A stretch of 64,000 bases of DNA from Gordonia sp. SL306 (lineage in GTDB: Bacteria; Actinomycetota; Actinomycetes; Mycobacteriales; Mycobacteriaceae): NCBI RefSeq assembly GCF_026625785.1, contig NZ_CP113063.1:4154001-4218000 (forward strand), in the 5' to 3' direction. Positions 47,002-56,441 of the stretch are shown piece after piece. How positions within the stretch are numbered: the first letter of the stretch is position 1; each line of letters begins with the position of its first letter. The notes under the pieces are model-generated. The model was not told the DNA's origin and searched no databases. It saw nothing but the letters and a program-made list of their open reading frames with translations. A program made the translations under genes and the position numbers.

Positions 47002-48261
47002 ATGGTGTCCTCACCTCCCGGCCTCACGCAGGCGTCGTCCGCCCGCCCGCAGCGGTCCATCCGTCGGTGGGCCATCCTCGCCCTTGCGCTCGGCGGGTTC
47101 GGGATCGGAACCACCGAGTTCGTCGCGATGGGCTTGCTGCCGAACATCGCCGGCACCCTCGGCGTCAGCGAGCCGACGGCCGGTCATGTCATCTCGGCGT
47201 ATGCGTTGGGGGTGGTTGTCGGCGCCCCGCTGATCGCGGCGCTCACCGCTCGCATGTCCCGTCGCACCCTGCTCATCGGCCTGATGGTCGCGTTCACCGT
47301 CGGCAATCTCGCGACGGTGCTCGCACCAACGTACGGATTGCTGATCGTCGCGAGATTCGTTGCGGGCCTGCCGCACGGCGCCTACTTCGGGGTCGCGGCC
47401 CTGGTCGCCGCGCATCTCGCCGGCCCTCGTGATCGGGCGAAGGCGGTCGGCAAGGTGATGCTCGGCCTGTCGGTGGCCAACGTCCTCGGTGTCCCGATGG
47501 CGACCTGGCTCGGCGAGTCTCTCGGGTGGCGGGTGGCCTTCGCGCTCGTCGTGGTGATCGGTCTGGCGACCATCGTCGCCCTGGTACGGAATCTCCCCGA
47601 TCTGGCGGATATGCCGGTGACCAATCCGATCACCGAGCTCGGTGCGCTCGCACGACCACAGGTGTGGTTCACACTGCTCATCGGGGTGGTCGGCTTCGGC
47701 GGCATGTTCGCCTTCTACACCTATCTCAATTCCGCGCTGACGAATGTGACCGGCATATCGGTGTCGCTCGTTCCGGTCGCGCTGATGTTGTTCGGCCTCG
47801 GCATGGTCGTCGGCAACGTCGCAGGCGGGATCCTCGCCGACCGCAGCGTGCCGCTCGGGATCCTGATCGGACTGGTGGCCACCGGTGCCTCACTCGCGCT
47901 GTTCGCACTGATGCTGCAGAACGCCTGGGCGGCAATGTTCTTGAGTTTCGCGATCGGGTTGTCGGGAGCGTCCACCATCCCGGCCCTCCAGACCAGACTG
48001 ATGGATGTCGCCGACGATGCGCAGACACTCGCCGCGGCTCTGAACCACTCGGCCCTCAATATCGCCAACGCGCTGGGTGCCTGGTTGGGCGGAGTGGTGA
48101 TCGCGGCCGGTCACGGTTATCGGGCACCGTCGATGCTCGGAGCTCTTCTCGCGGCGGCCGGACTCCTGGTGTTGGCGCTCGCGTTGGTCACCCAACGGCG
48201 GACCGCGCGGGACCGGCAGTGCTCAGAGGTACCGGCGGAGGGCGTCGGCCTGTCCGCGTAA
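47002..48261 (+). CDS. MFS efflux transporter, DHA1 (AraJ/CmlR) type
   Basis: 419 aa with about 12 membrane helices. The group signature GIGTTEFVAMGLLPNIA is in helix 1; motif A is LTARMSRRTLLIG. This subgroup includes arabinose and chloramphenicol exporters; the substrate is not predictable. TTGGAG lies shortly before ATG 47002. A 19-bp hairpin follows between it and the convergent bfr gene. Confidence 0.87.
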   Translation: MVSSPPGLTQASSARPQRSIRRWAILALALGGFGIGTTEFVAMGLLPNIAGTLGVSEPTAGHVISAYALGVVVGAPLIAALTARMSRRTLLIGLMVAFTVGNLATVLAPTYGLLIVARFVAGLPHGAYFGVAALVAAHLAGPRDRAKAVGKVMLGLSVANVLGVPMATWLGESLGWRVAFALVVVIGLATIVALVRNLPDLADMPVTNPITELGALARPQVWFTLLIGVVGFGGMFAFYTYLNSALTNVTGISVSLVPVALMLFGLGMVVGNVAGGILADRSVPLGILIGLVATGASLALFALMLQNAWAAMFLSFAIGLSGASTIPALQTRLMDVADDAQTLAAALNHSALNIANALGAWLGGVVIAAGHGYRAPSMLGALLAAAGLLVLALALVTQRRTARDRQCSEVPAEGVGLSA

Positions 48262-48290
48262 CCGGCGAGCCGTCGACGCGCGCCGAAACG

Positions 48291-48332
48291 CCGACAGCGG
48301 TTGCGGCCCGCATGGGCCGCAACCGCTGTCGG
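48291..48332. terminator. bidirectional hairpin between MFS gene and bfr
   Basis: A perfect 19-bp stem (48291-48309 with 48314-48332) and a GCAT loop. The left arm begins CCGACAGCGGTTGCGG. It lies between convergent genes with no T-run, the same design as the groEL1/whiB3 terminator. Confidence 0.82.
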
Positions 48333-48358
48333 AGCTGCAGAAATGTCTTGTGCCGAGG

Positions 48359-48844
48359 TCAGCCGACAGTGGGCGGCGTCGCGACCGTCTTCGACAGATA
48401 GAGCTGCTCGCCGAGCTTGTCCAGCAGCTCGAGCTGGGTCTCGAGGTAGTCGATGTGATCCTCTTCGTCCTTGAGGATGTCCTCGAGGATCTTCGCACTG
48501 GTGATGTCGCCCTTGCCCCGGCACATCGAGATGCCGGGCCGTAGCCGCTCGACCACCTCGATCTCCACCGCCAAGTCGGATTCGAACTGCTCGCGCAGGG
48601 TCTGCCCGATGCGCAGTGGCAAGATCTTCTGGTAATTGGGCAGAGCCTCGAGGAACAGGATGCGATCGGTCAGGGTCTCCGCGTGGTGCATCTCCTCGAT
48701 GGACTCCGCGCGTGACTTGCCCGCGATCTCGGTGAGCCCCCAATTCGCTTGCATCTTGGAATGCAGGAAGTACTGGTTGATCGCCGTCAGCTCGCTCGTG
48801 AGCTGTTCGTTGAGTAGTGCGATCACCTCGTCGTCGCCGCGCAT
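48359..48844 (-). CDS. bfr: bacterioferritin
   Basis: 161 aa. NEQLTSELTAINQYFLHSKM gives the first ferroxidase Glu, EEMHHAETLTDRILFLE the second metal cluster, and the Met in MQANWGL is the heme-axial position expected for bacterioferritin. It forms 24-mers that oxidise and store iron. ATG 48844 has GGAG eight bases upstream. The ferredoxin gene bfd is upstream on the same strand, with iron-box-like sequence before that. Confidence 0.93.
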   Translation of the reverse strand: MRGDDEVIALLNEQLTSELTAINQYFLHSKMQANWGLTEIAGKSRAESIEEMHHAETLTDRILFLEALPNYQKILPLRIGQTLREQFESDLAVEIEVVERLRPGISMCRGKGDITSAKILEDILKDEEDHIDYLETQLELLDKLGEQLYLSKTVATPPTVG

Positions 48845-48947
48845 GACCGTGTCTCCGTTCGCCGTGGTAATGGGAACGTAGCACGCGTGAAGTCCCCGCG
48901 TCGGGCTTCCGGCGCGAGGTCGTCGAATCGACGTCAGATGACGTCCG

Positions 48948-49130
48948 TCATGCAGCAGTCGTGGCGGTGGCGGTCCTTTCGCTGACGATCTCGTGGAGTC
49001 GTTCGAGGCAGGTGCCGCAGCCTTCGCCCGCACCGCAACGTTCGCCGATCGCGTCGACCGACATCGCGCCGGACGAGCAGTGCTCATGGACCTCGTCTTC
49101 GGTCACCGCGCGGCAGATGCAAACGAACAT
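48948..49130 (-). CDS. bfd: bacterioferritin-associated ferredoxin
   Basis: 60 aa. Four cysteines of the BFD-type [2Fe-2S] domain are visible: FVCICRAVTEDEV (two) and GCGTCLERL (two). Bfd reduces the bacterioferritin core to free iron. ATG 49130 is preferred to GTG 49139 because GAGG stands eight bases before it. It is about 100 bp upstream of bfr on the same strand and divergent from xthA. Confidence 0.88.
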   Translation of the reverse strand: MFVCICRAVTEDEVHEHCSSGAMSVDAIGERCGAGEGCGTCLERLHEIVSERTATATTAA

Positions 49131-49152
49131 TGTCTTCACCTCTTCGGGTCAG

Positions 49153-49203
49153 TTAGGTAAGGGTTGCATAAAGAGGACGCACAAAGCAAGGGTTGGCTTA
49201 CCT
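49153..49203 (-). promoter_or_regulatory. candidate tandem IdeR iron boxes before bfd
   Basis: TTAGGTAAGGGTTGCATAA (49153-49171) agrees with the IdeR/DtxR consensus TTAGGTTAGGCTAACCTAA at 13 of 19 positions. A second, weaker half-matching site, CAAGGGTTGGCTTACCT, lies at 49187-49203. Mycobacterial bfrB is activated through two tandem iron boxes. Which of bfd or xthA is controlled is inferred from position. Confidence 0.5.
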
Positions 49204-49245
49204 CTGGTACGGGCGCACCACAACGGGGCGGTACCCTCGGACGCT

Positions 49246-50082
49246 GTGTCCATCACGATCAGCACCGTCAATGTCAACGGCGTCCGGGCTGCGGTGAAGC
49301 ACCGTTCCGAGGCGAATCGAGGGCTTCTCGCATGGCTGGCCGACGCGGCCGTCGATGTCGTCGCGCTGCAGGAGGTCCGTGCGGACGAGGACCAGGCACG
49401 CGAGGCCCTCGCGCCTGCCCTCGACGACGGCTGGCACCTGGCCGTGAGCTCCTCGGTGGTCAAGGGGCATGCCGGCGTCGGCGTGCTCAGTCGACTGCCG
49501 ATCGGGCAGGTCCGAATCGGGTTCGGCAGCAACGAGTTCGACCGGACCGGCCGGTATCTCGAAGTGGACGTCGAGGGTGCGGCTGAGCCTCTCACGGTGG
49601 GGAGCCTGTACCTCCCCAAAGGAGCGGCCGCGACCTCCGAGCCGAAGGACGTCGCGAAGTTCGACGAGAAGGTGCGGTTTCTCGACGAGTTCGGTCAGTA
49701 CCTCCGGAAACTCGCCCGTCGTCGTCGGCAGGTCGTGGTCGGTGGGGATTGGAACATCGCGCACGCCGAGGCCGACATCAAGAACTGGAAGGGCAATCGG
49801 AAGAGTCCGGGATTCCTGCCGCATGAGCGGGCCTGGGTGGGTGACCTGCTCGACGAGGGATGGTCGGACGTGGCGCGCGACCTCGCTCCAGACGAGGAGG
49901 GGCCGTACACCTGGTGGTCATGGCGGGGTAAGGCCTTCGACAACGATTCCGGGTGGCGGATCGACTACCAGCTCGCCAACCGATCGTTGGCGCGGCGGGC
50001 GGTGAAGGCGACGGTCGACCGTGCTGCGGCCTACGACCTCCGGTGGTCGGATCATGCGCCGATGACCGTCGTGTACGACTGA
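49246..50082 (+). CDS. xthA: exodeoxyribonuclease III family AP endonuclease
   Basis: 278 aa EEP-fold nuclease. STVNVNGVRAA, the Glu in ALQEVRADEDQ, VGGDWNIAHAEADIKNWKGN and RIDYQLANRSL with WSDHAPMTVVYD carry the metal and catalytic residues. It cuts abasic sites and removes 3' blocks in base excision repair. GTG 49246 gives the correct family start SITISTVNVNG; TACCCT eight bases before it suggests a very short or absent leader. A longer frame running into bfd is rejected. Confidence 0.9.
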   Translation: MSITISTVNVNGVRAAVKHRSEANRGLLAWLADAAVDVVALQEVRADEDQAREALAPALDDGWHLAVSSSVVKGHAGVGVLSRLPIGQVRIGFGSNEFDRTGRYLEVDVEGAAEPLTVGSLYLPKGAAATSEPKDVAKFDEKVRFLDEFGQYLRKLARRRRQVVVGGDWNIAHAEADIKNWKGNRKSPGFLPHERAWVGDLLDEGWSDVARDLAPDEEGPYTWWSWRGKAFDNDSGWRIDYQLANRSLARRAVKATVDRAAAYDLRWSDHAPMTVVYD

Positions 50083-51174
<1,092 letters not shown>

Positions 51175-51222
51175 TCAGCCGTTACCCGACTGACCCCGTG
51201 ATCCGATGAGGAGGCGGTACAG

Positions 51223-52275
51223 GTGAGTTCGATGGTGGATTCCGGAAAGTCGGCGGTCGAGCGCGGGAAGAGCGCCTTCGCCGGGGCGCGCGAGCGCTGG
51301 ACATGGCTCGAACACCTCATCCAGATGGTTCAGAGGTACAACGATCGTCGCGGCAACCTCTACGCTGCGAGCATCAGTTTCAACGGGATACTCGCGCTCG
51401 TTCCCATCGTCATGGTGGTGTTCGCGATCGCCGGCTTCGTCCTGGCGAATCAGCCAGAGCTCTTGAAAGAACTGCAGGATGCGGTCGTCAAGAACATGCC
51501 CGAGGGGCTGGGTGATCAGGTCAGCGACCTCATCGACTCGGCGATCGCGTCTCGCGCCGCCGTCGGCATCGTGGGTCTGATCGGTGCCGCGTTCACCGGC
51601 ATCGGCTGGATCTCCGGCGTCCGACTGGGCATGACCGAGATGTGGGGCGGCCGGGTCAACCGCAACGCCGTCATGTCGAAGGTCTGGGACCTGATCACCT
51701 TCGTCGTGCTCGGTCTCGCCTTCGCAGGCACCATGGCGCTCACCGCCCTCGGCAACTCCGGTCTCACGACCGAGGTGCTGTCGTGGGTGGGTCTCGAGGA
51801 CGCCTCGTGGGCTCCCGCTGTGATTCGGACCGTGTCCATCATCGTCTCGGTCATGGCGACCTGGCTGCTGTTCACCTTCGTGATGTCGCGGCTCCCGTTG
51901 GTGCAGTTGCCGTTCCGGAACACTCTGAAGGCCGGACTGCTCACCGCGATCGCTTTCGAGATCGTCAAGACCGTTGGCGGCATCTACCTCCAGTCGGTGC
52001 TGAGCGGTCCGGCAGGCGTGGCATTCGGCCCCATCATCGGCCTACTCGTGTTCGCCTACCTCGCATCCCGCATCGTGCTCTACGCCGCGGCCTGGTGTGC
52101 GACCGATCCGATCAACGAGGAGTTCCAGGTCACCGAGGAGGACGCGCCGCTGCCGCCGGTGGTCGTCTCGCCGAACTATCAGGTCAATCCCGTCGCCAGG
52201 CCGGCCACCCTGGTGGCGGTCGCCGGTATCGCCGCTGCCATCAGCGGATTCGTCGGGTGGTTGCTGCGGCGCTAG
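51223..52275 (+). CDS. yhjD: YhjD/YihY (BrkB) family inner membrane protein
   Basis: 350 aa with about six helices in the YihY pattern. RRGNLYAASISFNGILALVPI is the family signature in the first helix, with PFRNTLKAGLLTAIAFEIVK and GPIIGLLVFAYLASRIVLY later. It was once called ribonuclease BN, wrongly. Its role is uncertain; in E. coli YhjD has been linked to lipid export. Start GTG 51223. It follows trpS by 48 bp. Confidence 0.85.
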   Translation: MSSMVDSGKSAVERGKSAFAGARERWTWLEHLIQMVQRYNDRRGNLYAASISFNGILALVPIVMVVFAIAGFVLANQPELLKELQDAVVKNMPEGLGDQVSDLIDSAIASRAAVGIVGLIGAAFTGIGWISGVRLGMTEMWGGRVNRNAVMSKVWDLITFVVLGLAFAGTMALTALGNSGLTTEVLSWVGLEDASWAPAVIRTVSIIVSVMATWLLFTFVMSRLPLVQLPFRNTLKAGLLTAIAFEIVKTVGGIYLQSVLSGPAGVAFGPIIGLLVFAYLASRIVLYAAAWCATDPINEEFQVTEEDAPLPPVVVSPNYQVNPVARPATLVAVAGIAAAISGFVGWLLRR

Positions 52276-52293
52276 CCCCATCCGGCGGGCCGG

Positions 52294-53556
52294 TCACCGC
52301 CGGGCGAACAGCCGCAGAGCGACCAGCAGGAGACCGATCGCGACGAGTGCGGCGCAGAGGCCGACCAGGATTCGGATCGACCACCGGTCCGGATGGTCCG
52401 TACCCGTCGCGGACATGGCCTGGGTGGGATCAGGTGCTGCCGCCGCGGTGGTCGCAGGGGCGGGCCGGCCGGTGGATGGTGTCACCAGCAGCCCCACCTC
52501 GGTGTCCGTCGGCGCGCGAAAACCGTAGTCGTACATGGACTCGGCCTGATCCCAGTACGAATCCGACTCGAGAGTGAGCCCGTACATCTGCACGATCACG
52601 ATCCGGCGGCCGTCACGTTCGGTCGCCCCCACGAACGTCTTACGGGCGTCATCGGTGTATCCCGTCTTACCTCCCAACATGCCGGGATAGCCGTCGAGCA
52701 GCAGATGATTCGAGGTCTGCATGAGGTAGCCCGGGTGGTCCTTGTCGCCGGGGACGTCGGGACGCTTCGGGTAGCCAGGGAAACGGTAGTCGCGCAATCC
52801 GATCAGCTCTCGGAAAAGGCTGTTGCGCATCGCCTCCCGATAGATCAGCGCGAGGTCGTACGGTGAGGTCGACATGCCGGCCGCGTCGAGACCCGACGGT
52901 GTGGACGCATGCGTGTCGAGCGCCTGGAGCGAGTGCGCCTTGTCGTTCATCGCCGTAAGGGTGGCGTCCACACCGCCGAGCTGTCGTGTGAGCGCACTGG
53001 CGCAGTCGTTGCCGGACACCACGATCAGACCGCTCAGCAGGTCGCGGACGGTGTAGTGACCACCCGGTCCCATGCCACAGGAATCGCCCTCGGCGCCCCA
53101 ATCCTCCGGTGTGGCGGCGACGACCGCATCGAGATCCATTGTGCCCCGGTCGATCGCGTCGAGGACCACCAGCGAGAGCAGGACCTTGACGGTGGATGCC
53201 GGGCGATATCGGCCGTGCGGGTCCTTCGCCGCGATGATCTTCCCGGTGTCCAGGTCGGCGATCAGCCATCCCGCGGAGGTCAGTCGGCCCGGCACCGGTC
53301 CGGCGTCCGGCTCGGCGACCACCCCGCATCCGGCCAGACGGGTACCGCCGACGGGCGGATCCGGTACCGGAAGTGGGCTGGGGGCGGGCGAGCCGGGTGT
53401 GACGACCTCGGAGGTGTCGACCGCGGGCGGTGTCGTGACCTTGTGCGGACAGTGATCGGTGACCGGGGTGGTCACCGGAACAGGAACGGCATATGCCGCT
53501 GCCGACGGGCACACCAGCGTGATCATCACAAGGATGAACAGGACCAGGAGCCTCAT
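52294..53556 (-). CDS. dacB: D-alanyl-D-alanine carboxypeptidase (DacB1-type)
   Basis: 420 aa. A signal peptide (MRLLVLFILVMITLVCPSAA) is followed by a Pro-rich spacer, then the penicillin-binding domain with STVK (Ser121, Lys124), SGNDC and KTGYT motifs, and a C-terminal membrane helix. It trims pentapeptides in the wall. ATG 53556 is seven bases downstream of TAATGT (minus strand), so the message is probably leaderless; a longer frame upstream is rejected. Convergent with yhjD. Confidence 0.92.
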   Translation of the reverse strand: MRLLVLFILVMITLVCPSAAAYAVPVPVTTPVTDHCPHKVTTPPAVDTSEVVTPGSPAPSPLPVPDPPVGGTRLAGCGVVAEPDAGPVPGRLTSAGWLIADLDTGKIIAAKDPHGRYRPASTVKVLLSLVVLDAIDRGTMDLDAVVAATPEDWGAEGDSCGMGPGGHYTVRDLLSGLIVVSGNDCASALTRQLGGVDATLTAMNDKAHSLQALDTHASTPSGLDAAGMSTSPYDLALIYREAMRNSLFRELIGLRDYRFPGYPKRPDVPGDKDHPGYLMQTSNHLLLDGYPGMLGGKTGYTDDARKTFVGATERDGRRIVIVQMYGLTLESDSYWDQAESMYDYGFRAPTDTEVGLLVTPSTGRPAPATTAAAAPDPTQAMSATGTDHPDRWSIRILVGLCAALVAIGLLLVALRLFARR

Positions 53557-53623
53557 CGCACGGACATTATCAGCGATGGTGCCCGGGCTCCGCGTGGACG
53601 CGGTCGCCGCCGCGACGACGGGA

Positions 53624-54526
53624 TCATCCCCCCGGGGTGAGTTGACAGGCGACGCCGCGGCGCTTGGTGTCACGAGCGATGCCGGGTGCGCCGAGGAAGT
53701 CATCGATGACGGGGGCGAATGTCTCCGCGGCCACCACCAGATCGATGTGACCGCCGTCGTGCCTGTGCAATCGCGACCGCGGGAGCAGCCGATCCATGAT
53801 CTGCGCGTTGATGATCGGCACGATGGGGTCGTCGTCACCCGCGATGAGCAGTGTGCGCTGCCGGATCATCGGGAGGGCAAACACGGACGTCCACACCGAG
53901 CCTGCGAGGAGCTGATGCAGGTAGCCGGTACGGGAGCCGGCATGCAGCTGCCGGACGAACAGATCTACCACGTCCTGTCCCCGCTCGCGGACTGCGCCGC
54001 CGTAGAGTTCGGCGGCGATCGTGCCGCCGTAGGAGGGATCACGGAATCGGCGAGGAGTGATCATCTTGTTCAGCACTCGCGGATGACCGGGCACCATGAT
54101 GGCACCGGTGCCCGTCGCCACCAGGATCAGCCGCCGGCATCTCCGAGGATTCTGGAAGGCGAACTGCTGGGCCAGCGCGCCGCCCCACGAGAGCCCCAGG
54201 ATGTCGACGACACCGATCTCCAGCCGATCCAGCATCCGGCCGATAACCCAGGCCAGGTACGGAAAGCCGTACGGCAGCGGCGAAGCAGGCGATTCTCCGG
54301 TGCCGGGCACGTCGAAGGTGATCACGGGACGGTTCGGGTCGAGGTGCTCGACCAGCGGGTCGAGCACCTCGAGGCTCGCGCCGATGCCGTTGCACAACAC
54401 CAGCGGGACTCCGAAGCCGCGGCGATATCGCACTCGTATCCGCTGTCCGCCCACCGCGACGAACACGTCTGTATCGCCGGCGGGATCGGCTGCGGATGAG
54501 GCCGGTGTTGTCATGTGGCGTCTCAC
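53624..54526 (-). CDS. phaZ: intracellular polyhydroxyalkanoate depolymerase
   Basis: 300 aa alpha/beta hydrolase. GLSWGGALAQQFAFQNP is the nucleophile elbow typical of medium-chain PHA depolymerases of the PhaZ group, with acid in AGDDDPIVP and His in DGGHIDLV. It releases hydroxyalkanoates from stored polymer. GTG 54526 overlaps the phaC stop (GTGA); ATG 54514 is an alternative. Encoded directly after the synthase, so storage and mobilisation are co-expressed. Confidence 0.85.
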   Translation of the reverse strand: MRRHMTTPASSAADPAGDTDVFVAVGGQRIRVRYRRGFGVPLVLCNGIGASLEVLDPLVEHLDPNRPVITFDVPGTGESPASPLPYGFPYLAWVIGRMLDRLEIGVVDILGLSWGGALAQQFAFQNPRRCRRLILVATGTGAIMVPGHPRVLNKMITPRRFRDPSYGGTIAAELYGGAVRERGQDVVDLFVRQLHAGSRTGYLHQLLAGSVWTSVFALPMIRQRTLLIAGDDDPIVPIINAQIMDRLLPRSRLHRHDGGHIDLVVAAETFAPVIDDFLGAPGIARDTKRRGVACQLTPGG

Positions 54527-56223
54527 TTCTCGTGCACGTAGGTGCCGGGTGCCGGGGCGAGGGCCTCATGGCCGGGGCCGCCGAGCACGGCAGGTGAATC
54601 GATCTGCGGGCCCGAGCGTTCGGCGAGCCACCGGAGGTGGTCGGGCCACCACGAGTCGGCGTGCTTCTCCGAAGAGTCCAGCCACGCATCGGGGGCGACG
54701 TCGGCATCGACCTGCGCGCTGCGGAACGACGCCTTCTTGTTGCCGGGTGGGTTGACGAGCGAGGCGATGTGCCCGCTCGTCGACAGCACGAACGTGTTGT
54801 CCTTGCTGCCGAGAAGCGCGGCGCTGCGATATGTCGCCTGCCACGGGCAGATGTGGTCGGCGATGCCGCCGACGACATAAGCGTCGCAGGTGATGGCGCC
54901 CAGATCGACCGGCGTGCCCAACATGGTCGCCTGTCCCGCGGTGACGAGGTCGTTGTTGAGCCCCATCATGACCATGTCGCGGTGCAGCGCCGCGGTCATC
55001 CGGGTGGTGTCGGCGTTCCAGAAGAGAACGTCGAATGCGGCGGGGGAGCGACCCTGAATGTAGTTGTTGACCCAGTAGCGCCACACCAGATCGGTGGGTC
55101 GTAGCCAGGCGAACATCTCGGCCATCGCGTTGCCGTCGAGGTAGCCCTTGTCGGCCGACGTCCGGATCGCAGCCTTGGCGGCGCGTTCGCTGGCCAGTGC
55201 AGAAGCGAAGCCCGCCTGGCTCTGATCGAGCACGGTGACACCCAACGTGAGACTGGCGACCTTGTCGCCGTGCCCGGTGGCGGTGAGGTGTGCCAGCGTC
55301 ATCGCGGCCAGGATTCCGCCGGAGCAGGTGGCGAACACGTTCGCGGATTCGGCGCGGGTGATCGACCGAGCGGCGTCGATGGCCTCGATGAGTGCTTTGC
55401 CGTAGGCGTCGAATCCCCATTCCCGGTGTCGTGCTTTGGGGTTACGCCACGAGATGGTGAAGACCTGCTGTCCGCCACGCACGTAGTGCTCGATCAGGCT
55501 GCGCTGCGGCGCGATGTCCATCACGTAGTACTTGTTGATCACCGGCGGCACCATCAGCATTGGCGTCTGGTGCACGGTGGCGGTCTGTGGTGCGTACTGG
55601 ATGAGTTCGAACATTTTGGTGCGCAGCACGACTGCACCCTTGGTCGTGGCGACCGTCTCACCGACGTGGAACGCATCCGGATCGACCATGGCGGGCACAC
55701 GCGGTTTGGATGCCATGTCGCGGATGAACGCCTTGGCGCCGCGGACCGCGGACAGGCCACCGGTGTCGATGAGTGCCTTCCAGCCGACGGGGCTCACCAG
55801 CGGATTGTTGGTGGGCGACGAGCCCTCGATGATGTTGTCCAATGCGAACCGAACCTTCTCGGCGTCGCGCCAGTCCAGATCGGCCGCCGCGTAGAGGCGT
55901 TCGGCCGCCTCTGAGGTTGCCAGGTAGGCCTGCTCGATGCGGCGCAGGAGCGCGTTACCCGACCAGGCCGGGTTCGCGAACCGCTTGTCGTGCCGGGCCG
56001 GGGCCCGATCGGAGCGGCCGAGAGTGATCGCACCGAGTTCGCGGGCGAGACCGAGGCCGGTGTCGGCGACCGTGATCGGCTGCCGGGCGAGTGACCCGCC
56101 GAATCGGGCCCAGGCGGCGTTGGGCGTCATCCGGTTCGTGAACGACTTGGTCGAGTTGACCAGAAGAAGATCTAGCGGGGCGGCGATATCGCCTGCGGCG
56201 GAATGATTGTGAGCAATGGTCAT
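54523..56223 (-). CDS. phaC: polyhydroxyalkanoate synthase PhaC
   Basis: 566 aa. Catalytic Cys300 is in FATCSGGILAA, with Asp in GIADHICPWQ and His in SGHIASLV; PPVINKYYVMDIAP and FTISWRNPKARHREWGFDAY are synthase signatures. The lipase-like box is usually Gly-x-Cys-x-Gly-Gly; here the first position is Ala. By size and sequence it is nearer class II (medium-chain) than class I. The ATG overlaps the stop codon of an AMP-ligase remnant, and the 3' end overlaps phaZ. Confidence 0.92.
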   Translation of the reverse strand: MTIAHNHSAAGDIAAPLDLLLVNSTKSFTNRMTPNAAWARFGGSLARQPITVADTGLGLARELGAITLGRSDRAPARHDKRFANPAWSGNALLRRIEQAYLATSEAAERLYAAADLDWRDAEKVRFALDNIIEGSSPTNNPLVSPVGWKALIDTGGLSAVRGAKAFIRDMASKPRVPAMVDPDAFHVGETVATTKGAVVLRTKMFELIQYAPQTATVHQTPMLMVPPVINKYYVMDIAPQRSLIEHYVRGGQQVFTISWRNPKARHREWGFDAYGKALIEAIDAARSITRAESANVFATCSGGILAAMTLAHLTATGHGDKVASLTLGVTVLDQSQAGFASALASERAAKAAIRTSADKGYLDGNAMAEMFAWLRPTDLVWRYWVNNYIQGRSPAAFDVLFWNADTTRMTAALHRDMVMMGLNNDLVTAGQATMLGTPVDLGAITCDAYVVGGIADHICPWQATYRSAALLGSKDNTFVLSTSGHIASLVNPPGNKKASFRSAQVDADVAPDAWLDSSEKHADSWWPDHLRWLAERSGPQIDSPAVLGGPGHEALAPAPGTYVHEK

Positions 56224-56345
56224 TGTTTGATCTCCTCGGGGGCGGTGATGTCGCGTTTCTGGATCTTCCCGGTCGCGCCGGTGGGCAGGGCGTCGAGGAA
56301 TCAGATCTTTCGCGGGTACTGCCTACCGTTCAATCGTGCGCTCGA
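56220..56345 (-). pseudogene. C-terminal stub of an acyl-CoA ligase (ANL family)
   Basis: Minus-strand reading gives QYPRKI, a TGA at 56301-56303, then FLDALPTGATGKIQKRDIT and a few residues to a TGA (56220-56222) that overlaps the phaC ATG. TGKIQKRDI is the A10 motif ending of AMP-forming ligases, and YPRKI(W)FLDALP directly precedes it in the family, so the stop replaces a Trp (TGG to TGA). Only about 40 codons can be followed before other stops; the rest of the gene is gone. It shows a ligase gene once stood directly upstream of phaC with coupled translation. Confidence 0.8.
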
Positions 56346-56387
56346 TCACCCCGAGGCGCCATGGTGTGCTCGTCAACGTGGGGTGCT

Positions 56388-56413
56388 CGTGGGTGTGCAC
56401 GTGCACACCCACG
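56388..56413. repeat. 26-bp perfect palindrome
   Basis: GTGGGTGTGCAC (56389-56400) is followed at once by its exact reverse complement GTGCACACCCAC (56401-56412), and C56388/G56413 extend it to 26 bp. It lies 29 bp after the pucR stop, between that gene and the ligase stub. No spacer is present, so it may be a protein-binding site or a weak terminator. The rest of 56346-56441 has nothing recognisable. Confidence 0.7.
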
Positions 56414-56441
56414 CGCCGCGACGGTCGCCAACGGTCCCGGA

